Shown: positions 45,022-55,000, counted from the first letter of the stretch. The stretch is DNA of 64,000 bases from CBDEGU01 sp965238045 (GCA_965238045.1 CBDEGU010000011.1:845479-909478); one strand, 5' to 3'. Notes: generated by a model from the letters alone, not told the origin. Translations and numbers: made by a program.

Positions 45022-45285
45022 ATTACAGTTAGCGTTGCCACTGGTCCTGCGAGCCCGGCCTCCCTCCACACCGCAACCATTGGAATGCGGGTCAATTGAA
45101 AAAACGAGCGAATGCCCTCAACACCTCGCTGCTAGATACGGCGAAGTTGAGACCCTCAGCTCCTCTCCACTTGAACGTCACGACACCAACCACCCTGCCC
45201 TGCTCGTCAATCAGTGGGCCTCCGCTGTTACCGGGATTCACGGCAGCATCTGTTTGAAGCAATCTAACTCCGCCCAATTGCCTTA

Positions 45286-46184
45286 GATGGGTATTCACTT
45301 GACTCAGGTGACCACAAGATGTAGGATCTTGGGAAATGGAAGATTATCCGCGGAATCTGGCCGAGTGCGGGCATCAAGCTTCGGCCACGGCAGGCACAAT
45401 ATTTCAAGACACCCGCAAACCGCTCCAGAGCTGGTTTCGAGCCATGTGGTGGCTCACCAGCCAGAAGAACGGGGCCAGCGCACTGGGATTGCAACGAGCG
45501 TTGGGCCTGGGCAGCTACAAGACGGCCTGGACTTGGTTGCACAAGCTCCGGCGCGCTATGGTACGGCCCGGACGCGACCGGCTCAGCGGGCGCGTTGAGG
45601 TTGACGAGACCTACTTAGGAGCCCTGGAGGAGGGCGTGCGGGGCCGCCAAACCGACGCGAAAGCGCTGATTGCAGTAGCGGCCGAGGAAGATGGCGCAGG
45701 CATCGGACGAATTCGGATGCGCACGATTCCGAACGCCTCCGGGGACAGCTTGATGGCCTTCGTTGGCGAGTCGGTCGAACCCGGCAGCGTGGTCCACACC
45801 GACGGTTGGCTGGGTTACGGGCCACTCGAAAGCGACGGCTATCGCCACGAGGTGAGCTACCTGGACGGGCAACCGGCGCGGGCCTCGGAACTGCTCCCCC
45901 GCGTTCATCGCGTGGTGTCGTTGCTGAAGCGCTGGATACTGGGTACGCATCAAGGAGCCGTCAGCCACGAGCATCTCGACTCCTACCTCGACGAATTCAC
46001 CTTCCGCTTCAACCGCCGCAAGTCCAGAAGTCGAGGCAAGCTCTTCTACCGCCTGGTGCAGCAGGCCGTCGCCGTCCAACCGGTGCCCTACAAGTCGCTG
46101 GTCGGAGGCACCGCAACACATGCTACGGACAACCACAACATGTAGGGGCTATTTCAAAATACCTGAGTCAAGTGAATACCCATC
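45286..46184 (+). mobile_element. IS1595-family element, copy C (138-bp internal deletion)
   Basis: The 899-bp element is flanked by the 8-bp target duplication TTGCCTTA. It has lost 138 bases covering the first zinc-ribbon half, an in-frame loss of 46 codons. The rest matches copy B. Confidence 0.93.
45336..46145 (+). pseudogene. IS1595-family transposase lacking the zinc-ribbon N-half
   Basis: A 269-aa frame joins MEDYPRNLAE directly to CGHQASATAGT. The DDE region is intact, but the DNA-binding zinc ribbon is gone, so it is probably inactive or a trans-inhibitor. Confidence 0.88.
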
Positions 46185-47492
46185 TTGCCTTAAACCGCTC
46201 ACTACTCCCTTAGTAACACTCTGCGACAAACCTAAAGGGCTTCCAATCGCGAAAACATTGGCACCTATCGTCGGTTCAGCTACTGCAATCTCCAAGTGCT
46301 CGCACGTCTTTGCGTTCGTCGTCAGCAATGCCAAGTCTCGTCCCTCTTCTTCAGCGGCCACCTGCCCAAGGAAAAGCTTCCGGGAATCTGTCTTCAGTAC
46401 TATCAAGTCAGCTCCCTCAATCACGTGCCTGTTAGTCACAACCAAACACGCTTTCGTGACGAACAATCCACTTCCAGACTTCCCGTCATTGGTCTCAATC
46501 AAAACCACACTCTGAATCATTCGCTCAACGGAATCGCTCGGCAAGCTGCGTGTCCTTGGAGTCGGGACCTCAATTTGAGTTGGCACCGGCAGGTTCGCTG
46601 GCGCAACGAATCCACTTATTCCGTTGGGGCCTGTCAAGATAGCGTTGTAAGCCAGTGCTTGAAGCTCCTCGCTGTATCGCTCGTATCTGGTTCCTCCAGC
46701 TAAATCCATCAAATAGAGGCTGGCTGCGAGACGTTCTTCGGGAGTTCGCTCCTCGTTCTTTGCTAAAGCAGCGAACAAGCCAGCTATGTTCTCCATCGCA
46801 ACTCGCCGAAGCTCTTCGCGAAATCCATGCCAGGCGCTCTCAGCGAATGTCTCCTTCGATGGAAGACTCGGGCTGTCATTCTCCGCGTAGGTCCGATCGT
46901 TCTCAAGGACCCCCGACACTCCTTGAATAGTGTCGCTTGCCATAAACTGGACCCTCTCATTTGAGCTGAAAGCCATGAGTGGTGTTTCATCGCCCGTTTC
47001 CGTCCAGATCTCTAGTGATCCCCGGATCTCGTAAGAGCGGTGCGATTCAACCTTTTCGTACTCGTATGCCAATACGATTTCTTCCTCGATATAGGGTGAT
47101 GTCGAACTCAAGGCGTTGCTTAGTTTGGCGAATCTTCTCCGTGCCTCCAATAATTGCAACCCTGCCGCAATTGGGTTGTTAGGACTGTTGTTACTATTGT
47201 ATTTGGCTTGCTGTAACTCGACGAGTGCCAGCGCGAGAGCATCTCGGAGTCTTATGTACTCGTAATTAAGACGGCTGTTGGAACCTGCCGCATATGTAGA
47301 GTTGACTTTTTGCTTATCTCGTTGCGGGATGTCAATAAATGAGCAGGTGATGTCATCAAGCCTAATTGTCAACTGAGCATTTGGATCACCCGTGACCGCG
47401 ATGAGCGGCCGCCTTTAGGATTTGCCAAGTAAGGCACTCCCAATCGCCGCGAATATCGAGTCCTGATCGACGCCCGGAGGACAATTGGTGAT

Positions 47493-48529
47493 GATGGGTA
47501 TTTACTTGACTCAGGTGACCCCAAGATGTAGGATCTTGGGCGATGGAAGATTATCCCCGGAATTTGGCCGAGTTCGAGGCGCGTTTCGCTAGCGAGCAGG
47601 CCTGTCGGGAGTATCTGTGTCAACTCCGCTGGCCGGAGGGTTTTCGTTGTCCGCGATGCGGGCATGACAAAACCTGGGCGGTGCGCACGGTGCTGCTGCA
47701 GTGTGCAAGCTGCGGGCATCAAGCTTCGGCGACAGCAGGCACAATCTTTCAAGACACCCGCAAGCCGCTCCAGAGTTGGTTTCGAGCAATGTGGTGGCTC
47801 ACCAGCCAGAAGAACGGGGCGAGTGCATTGGGATTGCAGCGGGTGTTGGGCCTGGGCAGCTACAAGACGGCCTGGACTTGGTTGCACAAGCTTCGGCGCG
47901 CTATGGTGCGGCCCGGACGTGATCGCCTCAGCGGGCGCGTTGAGGTTGACGAGACTTACTTAGGAGCCCTGGAGGAGGGCGTGCGGGGCCGCCAAACCGA
48001 CGCGAAAGCGCTGATTGTAGTAGCGGCCGAGGAAGATGGCGCCGGCATCGGACGAGTTCGGATGCGCACGATTCCGAACGCCTCTGGGGACAGCTTGATG
48101 GCCTTCGTCGGCGAGTCGGTCGAACCCGGCAGCGTGGTCCACACGGACGGCTGGCTGGGATACGAGCCACTCGAAAGCGACGGCTATCGCCACGAGGTGA
48201 GCTACCTGGACGGGCAACCGGCACGAGCCTCTCAACTGCTCCCCCGCGTGCATCGCGTGGTGTCGTTACTGAAGCGTTGGATACTGGGTACGCATCAAGG
48301 AGCCGTCAGCCACGAGCATCTCGACTACTACCTCGACGAATTCACCTTCCGCTTCAACCGCCGCAAGTCCAGAAGCCGAGGCAAGCTCTTCTACCGCCTG
48401 GTTCAGCAGGCCGTCGCCGTCCAACCGGCGCCCTACAAGTCGCTGGTCGGAGGCACCGCAACACGCGCTACGGACAACCACAACATGTAGGGGCCATTTC
48501 AAAATACCTGAGTCAAGTGAATACCCATC
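47493..48529 (+). mobile_element. IS1595-family element, copy D
   Basis: The 1037-bp full-length element is flanked by the 8-bp target duplication TTGGTGAT. It is nearly identical to copy A and is inserted in the TPR-like gene. Confidence 0.95.
47543..48490 (+). CDS. IS1595-family transposase
   Basis: A 315-aa full-length protein, the same as that of copy A, with zinc ribbon CPRCGHDKTW/CASCGHQ and DDE-domain acidic residues in VDETYLG and HTDGWLGY. Confidence 0.93.
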   Translation: MEDYPRNLAEFEARFASEQACREYLCQLRWPEGFRCPRCGHDKTWAVRTVLLQCASCGHQASATAGTIFQDTRKPLQSWFRAMWWLTSQKNGASALGLQRVLGLGSYKTAWTWLHKLRRAMVRPGRDRLSGRVEVDETYLGALEEGVRGRQTDAKALIVVAAEEDGAGIGRVRMRTIPNASGDSLMAFVGESVEPGSVVHTDGWLGYEPLESDGYRHEVSYLDGQPARASQLLPRVHRVVSLLKRWILGTHQGAVSHEHLDYYLDEFTFRFNRRKSRSRGKLFYRLVQQAVAVQPAPYKSLVGGTATRATDNHNM

Positions 48530-49749
48530 TTGGTGATTTCGCTCACTAACAGCCTTGCTGTTGCAGCGGGATAGGACTTTGGGAGGAAATGGGATAGAGC
48601 TTCGGAGTGGTCAACGTGTTGACTAGTCCACTGCTCCGTTAGGCGGAGAGCCGCCAAAACAACCCGAGCTCCATTAGGAACATCCGAAGGAAGGTAAGTG
48701 TCATCTCCATATAATTGCCTGGCAAGCTGATCTGTCAATTGTTCTTGAAGTTGGACAGCAGAACTTGCTAAGGTGGTCAGCTTCTGTGCTCGGTCAAGGG
48801 CCCTAAGTTGTTTTATCTTAGTTTCAGGTGCATCGCCTGGTAGAACCTTGACTTCCTGAATCAACCATTCTGACAGTTGCTTCTTGAGACTGTCTGAGAC
48901 AGAGCGTACATAATCACTGCTGGCTTCTGGCTGGTCCAGCGCCAGGACGCCCTGAATCACACTATTGACATCCTTCGATAAGACCCAGCGGCTCTGAATT
49001 GACAGGGCAGTCCGAGCAAGCTGAAGCTGTTGCTCTAGTTCATTGATTGCGGGGACCACATCGCGGAACCAGCTGAGCTTTTGGAGTAGCGGTATGACGG
49101 AGTCTAGTTTTCCAAGGTTCACATTATCGAGGGCAAGGGAAGTTTCAATGGAGGCTGACTCGATCTCTTGTCGCAGTTGCGAAAGCCTCTCAGAGGCCGA
49201 TATGTTTGATGGGTCATACTCCAACGCCTTCTTAAGTACGCGAAGGGCCTCGCTCGGACTTGCGTTTAGACTCTTGGCTTCGAACAGCGGCGAAGCTATT
49301 CTGCCGACCTCAGCCAGCTTCCTTTGGAACTTCTTGTTTCGCGGGGCAAGATTGGCGGCAGCTTTGAATTGATCGTACGCATCGTAGATCAGGTTTTGTT
49401 TCAGGAGCCGTCGGCCTGACTTGAAGTGGTCCTTTGCGGTGTACTGCGCCAGAGTGAGAGTTACCGGAAGCAAGAGCCCCAGAAGGAGCAGCAGGGGTAT
49501 GGACTTAAACGGGCAGCGCAGCATGAGCTGACCCTCCTAGCTGGGTTGTCCCAGCTGCCGAAAATATACCACACTCCCCCTGCATCCGGCTGGGCGTTGC
49601 GGCTAAGCTTTGGGAAGCGTCAGAGAAATGTCGCTGGCGTTTGCCGGGGCAAAATGCTGCCGAAGCATCGTGTTGGGTCCAGGAAGCTCTCGCAGCCCGT
49701 GCCGACGTCTCCCGCTATAAGCCGGAATCTCCGATTGGGCTCCGGCTGG

Positions 49750-49855
49750 ATCAGGCCACACCCTTGCAGCCGGGAACAGGCAGCGCCCAGATCCAGCCTA
49801 ACATCAGCCGAAACACCTCGCTGTTCAGATGCCCCTCGGCCAGCTGTCAAGGGCG
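49750..49855 (-). pseudogene. Repeated gene fragment, copy 1
   Basis: On the minus strand LAEGHLNSEVFRLMLGWIWA, then LPVPG. Related scraps lie at 53225-53390 (LAEEHLNRRLFGEMLSRIWA) and about 58350-58380 (RRIWALPVPGGSG). They look like ends of one repeated gene, possibly a transposase. Confidence 0.5.
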
Positions 49856-49884
49856 GACCTAAGGCAAAGTCGGGAGACCCTCTC

Positions 49885-49985
49885 CCTGCGCAAGGCCGTC
49901 GCTGAGCGGATCAACTGGAAGAACAAGGCGTCGGACCGCTTGGGGAGATCCTCCAGTCGGACCGGGAGTCTTGGCCCCTTTCAGC
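49885..49985 (+). pseudogene. Relic of a zinc-ribbon protein paralogue
   Basis: The plus strand reads LRKAVAERINWKNKASDR, close to LRKAIADRINWKNMTSDQ at the end of the 27567-28382 protein, then is broken. Confidence 0.6.
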
Positions 49986-50089
49986 GTTAACTGAGTTAAC
50001 AGCGGCATCTTGGAATAGGTGGACTCGCTGCCGATCGTTCGCGGGACCGCCGTCGCCAGGGACGGGTCTCCGTAGCGTCCACCGCCGGA

Positions 50090-50175
50090 GGTGCTGTGCA
50101 GGATTCAGCGCCGGGAAAGCGGGTATTCGCGGCAGCGCCCGTGTATACTGTGACCGTGCCAGGGCCAAAATGGGA
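50090..50175 (-). repeat. ~90-bp interspersed repeat, copy 2 (inverted)
   Basis: On the minus strand it carries TTGGCCCTGGCACGGTCACA, GTATACAC and GCGCTGAATCCTGCACA, matching 26975-27062 and 53023-53110. Confidence 0.75.
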
Positions 50176-50184
50176 ATCCTGCCA

Positions 50185-51549
50185 CTATTGTTCGGAAGCC
50201 GTTGTAGCAGAAGCCCGTTTCTCCGAGTCAGGTGGGTGAGGAGCTTTTTCCTGCGAAGCCACCACGCCGGGCAGGTTCTTTAGCGTGGCAAGGAGATCTA
50301 TGCCCGTCAACGACTCGATGAGGGTAGGGAGCTGAGCGACAATGTTGGTGACGTCGCGCGTAATCTTGCTGACTCCGGTTCCCTCTGAGTTACTCCCGCC
50401 CGAACTGACCACGATAATTTTGTCGGTTTTGGCTAAGGGCTGAGCCGCGGCGCTAACCAGTTGAGGAAGGGACTCAAGGAGCGGCTGGATCAACGCTGCC
50501 TGGCCATATTGTTTCCATGACTCTGCCTTCCGCTTCATCGCTTCTGCTTCGGCTAGACCGCGAGCACGAATGGCGTCGGCCTCTGCCTGTCCGCGTAGCT
50601 TGATGGCCTCGGCTTCCGCCTCTGCCTCAGCCACCAAGCGCGACTTGTCTCCTGTTGCAACGGTTTCCAGTCGGTAGCGCTCGGCCTCTGCCGGCTTCCT
50701 CACGGTGGCCTCTAACTCGAGCTCGCGGCGCTTGATTTCCTCCTCCTGCACTTCGATCTGCTTCCGCCGCTCCACCACATCGATTTGCAGTTCCTCTTGC
50801 CGGATCTGCTGTCGGGTCTTGGCCTCCTGCAGCTTATACGCCAACTCAGCCTCTGCTTTCGCCGCGTTGACTGACTTCTCATAGTCCGCCTTTTTGAGGT
50901 CGAAATCCCTCTCCGCCTCCGCGATGGCGGTATCTGCCTGAAACCTGGCCTGCTGATGTTTTTGGTTCGCGTCGGCCTCGCGAATCCCGGCATCTCGCTC
51001 AGCTTCAGCCTGTCCGATCGCCGCATCTCGCTTGACCTCTGAGGTCCTGCGGATTCCTAGAGCGTCGAGGTATCCTTTTTCATCCGAGATATCCCTGATG
51101 GTGAAGCTTACGATCTCCAAGCCCATATTTGCCATGTCGGTGGACGCTACCTCCCGAACCTGTCTGGCAAAGGTCTCGCGGTCCTGGTAGATCTGCTCCA
51201 CCGTCATGGTGCCTAACATGGCGCGCTGGTGCCCTTCCAAGGTCTGAAGGGCAATGTTTGCGATCTCGTCCGGGCCTTTCGCCAGAAACTGCTGGGCTGC
51301 AGTCCTGACAGCCTCCTCACTGCGCGCAACCTTCACCTGCGCCACCCCGTCCACGGAGAGAGCAACACCTTGCTGGGTGTAGACGTTGGGCGTTTTTACG
51401 GTCAGGGTCATCACTTCCAGGGAAAGAACCTGGGCCCTTTGGAGGATCGGTAGGACGAAGGTCCGACCTCCAATCACTATGTTGGGCTGTTTTCCACCGC
51501 CCGCGACAATCAGTGCCTCGTTTGGGCCTACAGTATGGAATCCCGCCAT
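50185..51549 (-). CDS. Flotillin-like protein
   Basis: A 454-aa SPFH-domain protein: an N-terminal FHTVGPNEALIVAGGG without a clear membrane helix, then IGGRTFVLPILQRAQVLSLE and VEQIYQDRETFARQVREVAS. A long coiled coil (about residues 190-340) of the flotillin type follows, with EAEAEAEAIKLRGQAEADAI. Flotillins organise membrane microdomains. An NfeD-type gene lies just upstream in the same direction, the classical flotillin-NfeD pairing. GGAGGCA precedes the ATG. Confidence 0.9.
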   Translation of the reverse strand: MAGFHTVGPNEALIVAGGGKQPNIVIGGRTFVLPILQRAQVLSLEVMTLTVKTPNVYTQQGVALSVDGVAQVKVARSEEAVRTAAQQFLAKGPDEIANIALQTLEGHQRAMLGTMTVEQIYQDRETFARQVREVASTDMANMGLEIVSFTIRDISDEKGYLDALGIRRTSEVKRDAAIGQAEAERDAGIREADANQKHQQARFQADTAIAEAERDFDLKKADYEKSVNAAKAEAELAYKLQEAKTRQQIRQEELQIDVVERRKQIEVQEEEIKRRELELEATVRKPAEAERYRLETVATGDKSRLVAEAEAEAEAIKLRGQAEADAIRARGLAEAEAMKRKAESWKQYGQAALIQPLLESLPQLVSAAAQPLAKTDKIIVVSSGGSNSEGTGVSKITRDVTNIVAQLPTLIESLTGIDLLATLKNLPGVVASQEKAPHPPDSEKRASATTASEQ

Positions 51550-51627
51550 CGTGTGCCTCCTTCCGTTCGTTGGTGTAAATATAAAGCCAAAGGCTTGTTA
51601 CTAAACGTTGAACCGTCCGTCGGTCGC

Positions 51628-52977
51628 TTATTTACGCCCTTGGTTCTTACGTTGCTTGGTCACTTTGAGGACGCCTCCATAGACCCCGATCACTCGGACG
51701 TGTTCTCCTTGTTGGATTAGATCGCCGAGGTCGGTGGTAGCCGTCCACTCCTCATTGCCAATCCCTATTCTACCTGAAGGCGTCAGGTCGGTGAGAGCGA
51801 CACCTGGCTGCCCGCTGAGGGCTGCATCCGAGTCGGAAGTGAATCCTGTTGGGGACCCAGTGGTCCTTGCAATGTAGAGAAAAAACAGTAAGAAAGTAGC
51901 GAGCAGGACTGCGAAGCTACCAAGGATCCATGAGCTTACTCCGATATCGGGCTCAGGCATCTGTGGGGTGCTGAAGAAGCTGCCAAAGAGAAGAAGTCCT
52001 CCCAAAACAAAGGAGATTAAAGCCCCCACGCCAAAGATCCCCAGAGCTGGCTGCTGCAGCTCCAGATACACCAGCAGCATCGAGAACAAAATCAGAGCGA
52101 CACCCACCCAATTCACGGATAGGTGCCCCATGCCCACAAACGCCAATAACAGGCTGATACCCCCCAATACACCCGGGCCGACTAATCCTGGTAACAACAT
52201 CTCCACGAGGACCGCCAGTCCGCCCAGCGTCAAGAGCACAAAGGCAAGGTTCGGATTGGCCAGGACACCGAGGAAACTTTCAAGGAGAGTCAATCTGATT
52301 TCTCGGACGGGAGCGTTCCTGGTCTTTAGGACAACGGTCCCCGCAGTGGTTTTGGCAGTCTGTCCATCCAACTGGGCCAGGAGGTCTGCCTGGTCACGGG
52401 CGATAAAATCTACGATGTTTCTCTCCACTGCTTCGCTGGCAGTATAAGATCTGGCCTTGGTGACGGTTTCCTCTAGAGCCCCAGCATCTCTCCCTCTGGT
52501 TTCGGCAATACTTCTTATGAATGCTGCCGTATCCTCGTGGATTTTTTTCGCCAGCGTCTTGGGGAGATCTTGGCCACCAGCCGCTACAGGCGAGGCGGCG
52601 CCGATGTTGGTGCCAGGCGACATCACCGCGAAGTTGGCAGCCGCCGTGATGAACGTGCCCGCCGAGGCGGCTCGGGCCCCAGAAGGGGACACGTAAACCG
52701 TCACAGGGATTCTAGCGCCCACGATCGCTCCGACCATATCGCGAGTCGAGCTCAGGAGCCCGCCCGGGGTATTGAGCTTGACAACCAGTAGCTGCGCTCC
52801 GTCGGCCGTGGCGTTATCAATGGCTCGAGTCAGGTACCTGGCACTGACCGGGTCGATCGTGCGATCGATATTGACGACCGCCACATGATGAGCCTGAGCA
52901 AGAATCGGGAACAGAGAGGATCCTACGATCAACGACCCGAGCCCAATGAGGAGGGCAGACACCAACTCGCGGCCCAT
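51628..52977 (-). CDS. NfeD-type membrane serine protease
   Basis: A 449-aa protein with a signal peptide (ALLIGLGSLIVGSSLFPIL) and a ClpP-class protease domain (LLVVKLNTPGGLLSSTRDMV, then SPSGARAASAGTFI with the catalytic Ser and the later Lys region). Four to five membrane helices and a C-terminal OB-fold follow (GRIGIGNEEWTATTD). This is the long NfeD form that partners flotillin-like proteins. ATG at 52977 has GGAG upstream, preferred to the ATG 18 bases before. Confidence 0.9.
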   Translation of the reverse strand: MGRELVSALLIGLGSLIVGSSLFPILAQAHHVAVVNIDRTIDPVSARYLTRAIDNATADGAQLLVVKLNTPGGLLSSTRDMVGAIVGARIPVTVYVSPSGARAASAGTFITAAANFAVMSPGTNIGAASPVAAGGQDLPKTLAKKIHEDTAAFIRSIAETRGRDAGALEETVTKARSYTASEAVERNIVDFIARDQADLLAQLDGQTAKTTAGTVVLKTRNAPVREIRLTLLESFLGVLANPNLAFVLLTLGGLAVLVEMLLPGLVGPGVLGGISLLLAFVGMGHLSVNWVGVALILFSMLLVYLELQQPALGIFGVGALISFVLGGLLLFGSFFSTPQMPEPDIGVSSWILGSFAVLLATFLLFFLYIARTTGSPTGFTSDSDAALSGQPGVALTDLTPSGRIGIGNEEWTATTDLGDLIQQGEHVRVIGVYGGVLKVTKQRKNQGRK

Positions 52978-53022
52978 AGCGCTCCTGCAACTCAACTAAT
53001 AAGCCCCCCAATCCAGGATTTT

Positions 53023-53110
53023 CATCTTGGCCCTGGCACGGCCACAGTATACACCCGCGCCGCCCCGAATACCAGGTCTTGTCGCGCTGAACCCTGCACA
53101 TCATCTCCGC
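53023..53110 (+). repeat. ~90-bp interspersed repeat, copy 3
   Basis: Shares TTGGCCCTGGCACGGCCACA and GCGCTGAACCCTGCACATCA with 26975-27062, same orientation. Confidence 0.75.
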
Positions 53111-53224
53111 CGGTGGGCGCCAAGGCCCGACGGTCCGCTCACAGACGTTGATGGAGCGGGCTGAACGGCGCACCGGCCGACACTGCTCGCTGCGAAACCT
53201 TTTTGGAGCCGAAAACTGTTGATC

Positions 53225-53390
53225 CTCGTCCAGGCAACGCTACCCGCTCGGCAGCGGCAGCGCCCAGATCCTGCTCAGCATCTCGCCGAATAGCCTGCGG
53301 TTCAGATGCTCCTCGGCCAGCAGCAGCCAATAGGAGCGACCATGCTTGACGAACCTGTCGCCGCGCTAGGTGGAATAGCCGACCTTTTTC
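53225..53390 (-). pseudogene. Repeated gene fragment, copy 2
   Basis: On the minus strand KKVGYST, a stop, then RGDRFVKHGRSYWLLLAEEH and LNRRLFGEMLSRIWALPLP. It is the longest of three related scraps. It resembles the end of a transposase-like protein, but the family is not certain. Confidence 0.5.
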
Positions 53391-53448
53391 TGCCACACTT
53401 CAGACTCCAGCGATCCAGTAGACTATTAGGCGTTACCAGAGGTACTCC

Positions 53449-54822
53449 GTGGCCCAGCCCCAAGACTGTCCAATTTGCAGCCTAGATAGTGGCGTTAGCG
53501 CCCACGAGTCGCGCCAGGACGGTGCCCCAGCATCGGCCTTTAGCTGTCCACGGTGCGGTGGATTCTCAATTACCCATGCACTCATCGAGCTATTCCTGGA
53601 AAATCCGAAGGATCGACTTCGCCCGTATCTGTCGAGCTACACGCGTCAACTTAACCAGAAGAACGTTCGTCCTGAACTCTTGACACTTGAGAACTGGCAG
53701 TTACATGCGCAGAAGTGTCGTGATGTACGAACGCCCTCAAGGGTGGAGAGTCTGCTACTGCTACACGCTCCAAGCAGCCCTCCGATCATCGAAGAGATCA
53801 AGTTCCGGTACATGTTGGATTACCCTCTCGTGGGCGCGGCTTCGGCCGATGAGGCATTGACACTACGCAAGCATCTTGAAGAGAAGGGGCTCATCACAGG
53901 TCAACTGGCGTTCAGTCTGTGGTCGGGGAGTCTTACTCCAGATGGCGTTGAGGAGGTGGAGCGGATACAACGGGTAACCATCGGGAACGAGCCCCCCGCG
54001 ATCTCCGATACCAGCTCCGCCAGCAAAGGCAGAAAGCGCCCAGAGCGATTCGACACTATGTCGGCTACCTATAAGAGAGTCAGGAATATCGGCGAGGGCG
54101 GCTCTGGGTTCGTTGACGAGGTCACAGATGAGAGCGGACAAGGCTTCGCCCTAAAGATGCTGAACCCTGACCGGGTCACGAGCGAGAAGCGGAAGAGGTT
54201 TAAGAACGAGGTGGAGTCCAGCCTTCGATTCGGTCACCCAAACGTCGTCAAGACTCTTGACGCTGGCTTCGTTTGGTATCAGGAAATAAAGTGTCCCTTC
54301 TACGTCATGAAGCTATACGACGGCACGTTACGCGCGTTGATGACTTCAAGAATCGATTCCGACCTTATTCTTTCCTATTTCCGGCAGATCCTCGACGGGG
54401 TACAGGCGATTCACGAACGTGAATCGTATCACCGAGACCTCAAGCCAGAAAACATCTTATTCGACAAAGCGAACGACACGCTCATCGTGGCAGATCTCGG
54501 CATTGCTCATTTCCAGCAGGAGTTACTGGCCACTGCCATCGAAACAGACCCCAGGACAAAACTTGCGAACTTCCAGTACGCAGCACCCGAGCAGACATCT
54601 CGAACCGGGGAGGTGGATCACCGTGCTGACATCTTTGCTCTGGGCCTGATGCTTAACGAGATGTTCACGGGAAAGGTTCCTCAGGGGCACAACTACGTGA
54701 CAATTGCTAGATCTCAACCTAAGTTCAAGCACCTTGATTCTCTCGTCGAACTGATGATCGACCAGAACCCTAGCCAACGGCCACAATCCATCGAACAGGT
54801 CAAAAAGCAGCTCGACGAGTAA
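53449..54822 (+). CDS. Serine/threonine kinase with N-terminal zinc ribbon
   Basis: A 457-aa protein starting at GTG 53449. Residues 7-36 hold a zinc ribbon (CPIC ... CPRCGGFSITHAL), followed by a helical region with a winged-helix-like piece (LRKHLEEKGLITGQLAF). Residues 208-457 are a Hanks kinase: glycine loop GEGGSGFV (215-222), Lys236 in FALKML, HRDLKPEN (328-335), DLG instead of DFG (349-351) and APEQ. All catalytic residues are present, so it should be active. It has no membrane helix, so it is cytoplasmic. The N-terminal part is not a known kinase sensor; a regulatory or defence role is only a possibility. Confidence 0.85.
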   Translation: MAQPQDCPICSLDSGVSAHESRQDGAPASAFSCPRCGGFSITHALIELFLENPKDRLRPYLSSYTRQLNQKNVRPELLTLENWQLHAQKCRDVRTPSRVESLLLLHAPSSPPIIEEIKFRYMLDYPLVGAASADEALTLRKHLEEKGLITGQLAFSLWSGSLTPDGVEEVERIQRVTIGNEPPAISDTSSASKGRKRPERFDTMSATYKRVRNIGEGGSGFVDEVTDESGQGFALKMLNPDRVTSEKRKRFKNEVESSLRFGHPNVVKTLDAGFVWYQEIKCPFYVMKLYDGTLRALMTSRIDSDLILSYFRQILDGVQAIHERESYHRDLKPENILFDKANDTLIVADLGIAHFQQELLATAIETDPRTKLANFQYAAPEQTSRTGEVDHRADIFALGLMLNEMFTGKVPQGHNYVTIARSQPKFKHLDSLVELMIDQNPSQRPQSIEQVKKQLDE

Positions 54823-55000
54823 TGCAGCGCTGGCACCGAATAGCGTTGGGAAGATCGGGGCGGGCGGACGGGTATGACCAAGCCTTCCGCGTGGTGCTAC
54901 ATGATGTCGTACTTGGCGAAGGCGGCGGCTGCGAAGGGGAAAGAAGGCCCGGAAGAGGCAGTAGAGAAGGTGGCGACGACGCCCCCCACTTCGGCAAGCG
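54823..55000 (+). other. Intergenic, no gene seen
   Basis: Convergent gap between the kinase and receptor genes. No convincing hairpin or frame was found. Confidence 0.4.

Larger units (their letters stand above)
45092..47372 (-). pseudogene. Trypsin-like serine protease split by IS copy C
   Basis: Before insertion the gene ran from about 47372 to 45092. The 5' part (46185-47372) has an unknown 270-residue N-region, then the protease start with VVTNRHVIEG (His) and GRDLALL (Asp). The 3' part (45092-45285) has TDAAVNPGNSGGPLI (Ser). Removing IS copy C and one TTGCCTTA duplication restores GLRQLGGVRLLQ in frame. TTG at 47372 is the reported start but has no ribosome site, and the frame stays open upstream to a TAA at 47415-47417. 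The protein may therefore be the C-terminal half of a larger gene. Confidence 0.85.
47415..49524 (-). pseudogene. Secreted TPR-like repeat protein split by IS copy D
   Basis: The 5' part (48530-49524) starts at 49524 with AGGAGGG upstream and a signal peptide (LLLLLGLLLPVTLTLAQ). Helical TPR-like repeats follow (AYDQFKAAANLAPRNKKFQR, VLKKALEYDPSNISASERLS). The 3' part (47415-47492) continues TNCPPGVDQDSIFAAIGSAL to a TAA. Removing the IS and one TTGGTGAT duplication restores the frame. The stop is in the same frame as the protease gene that follows 45 bases later. Confidence 0.8.
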
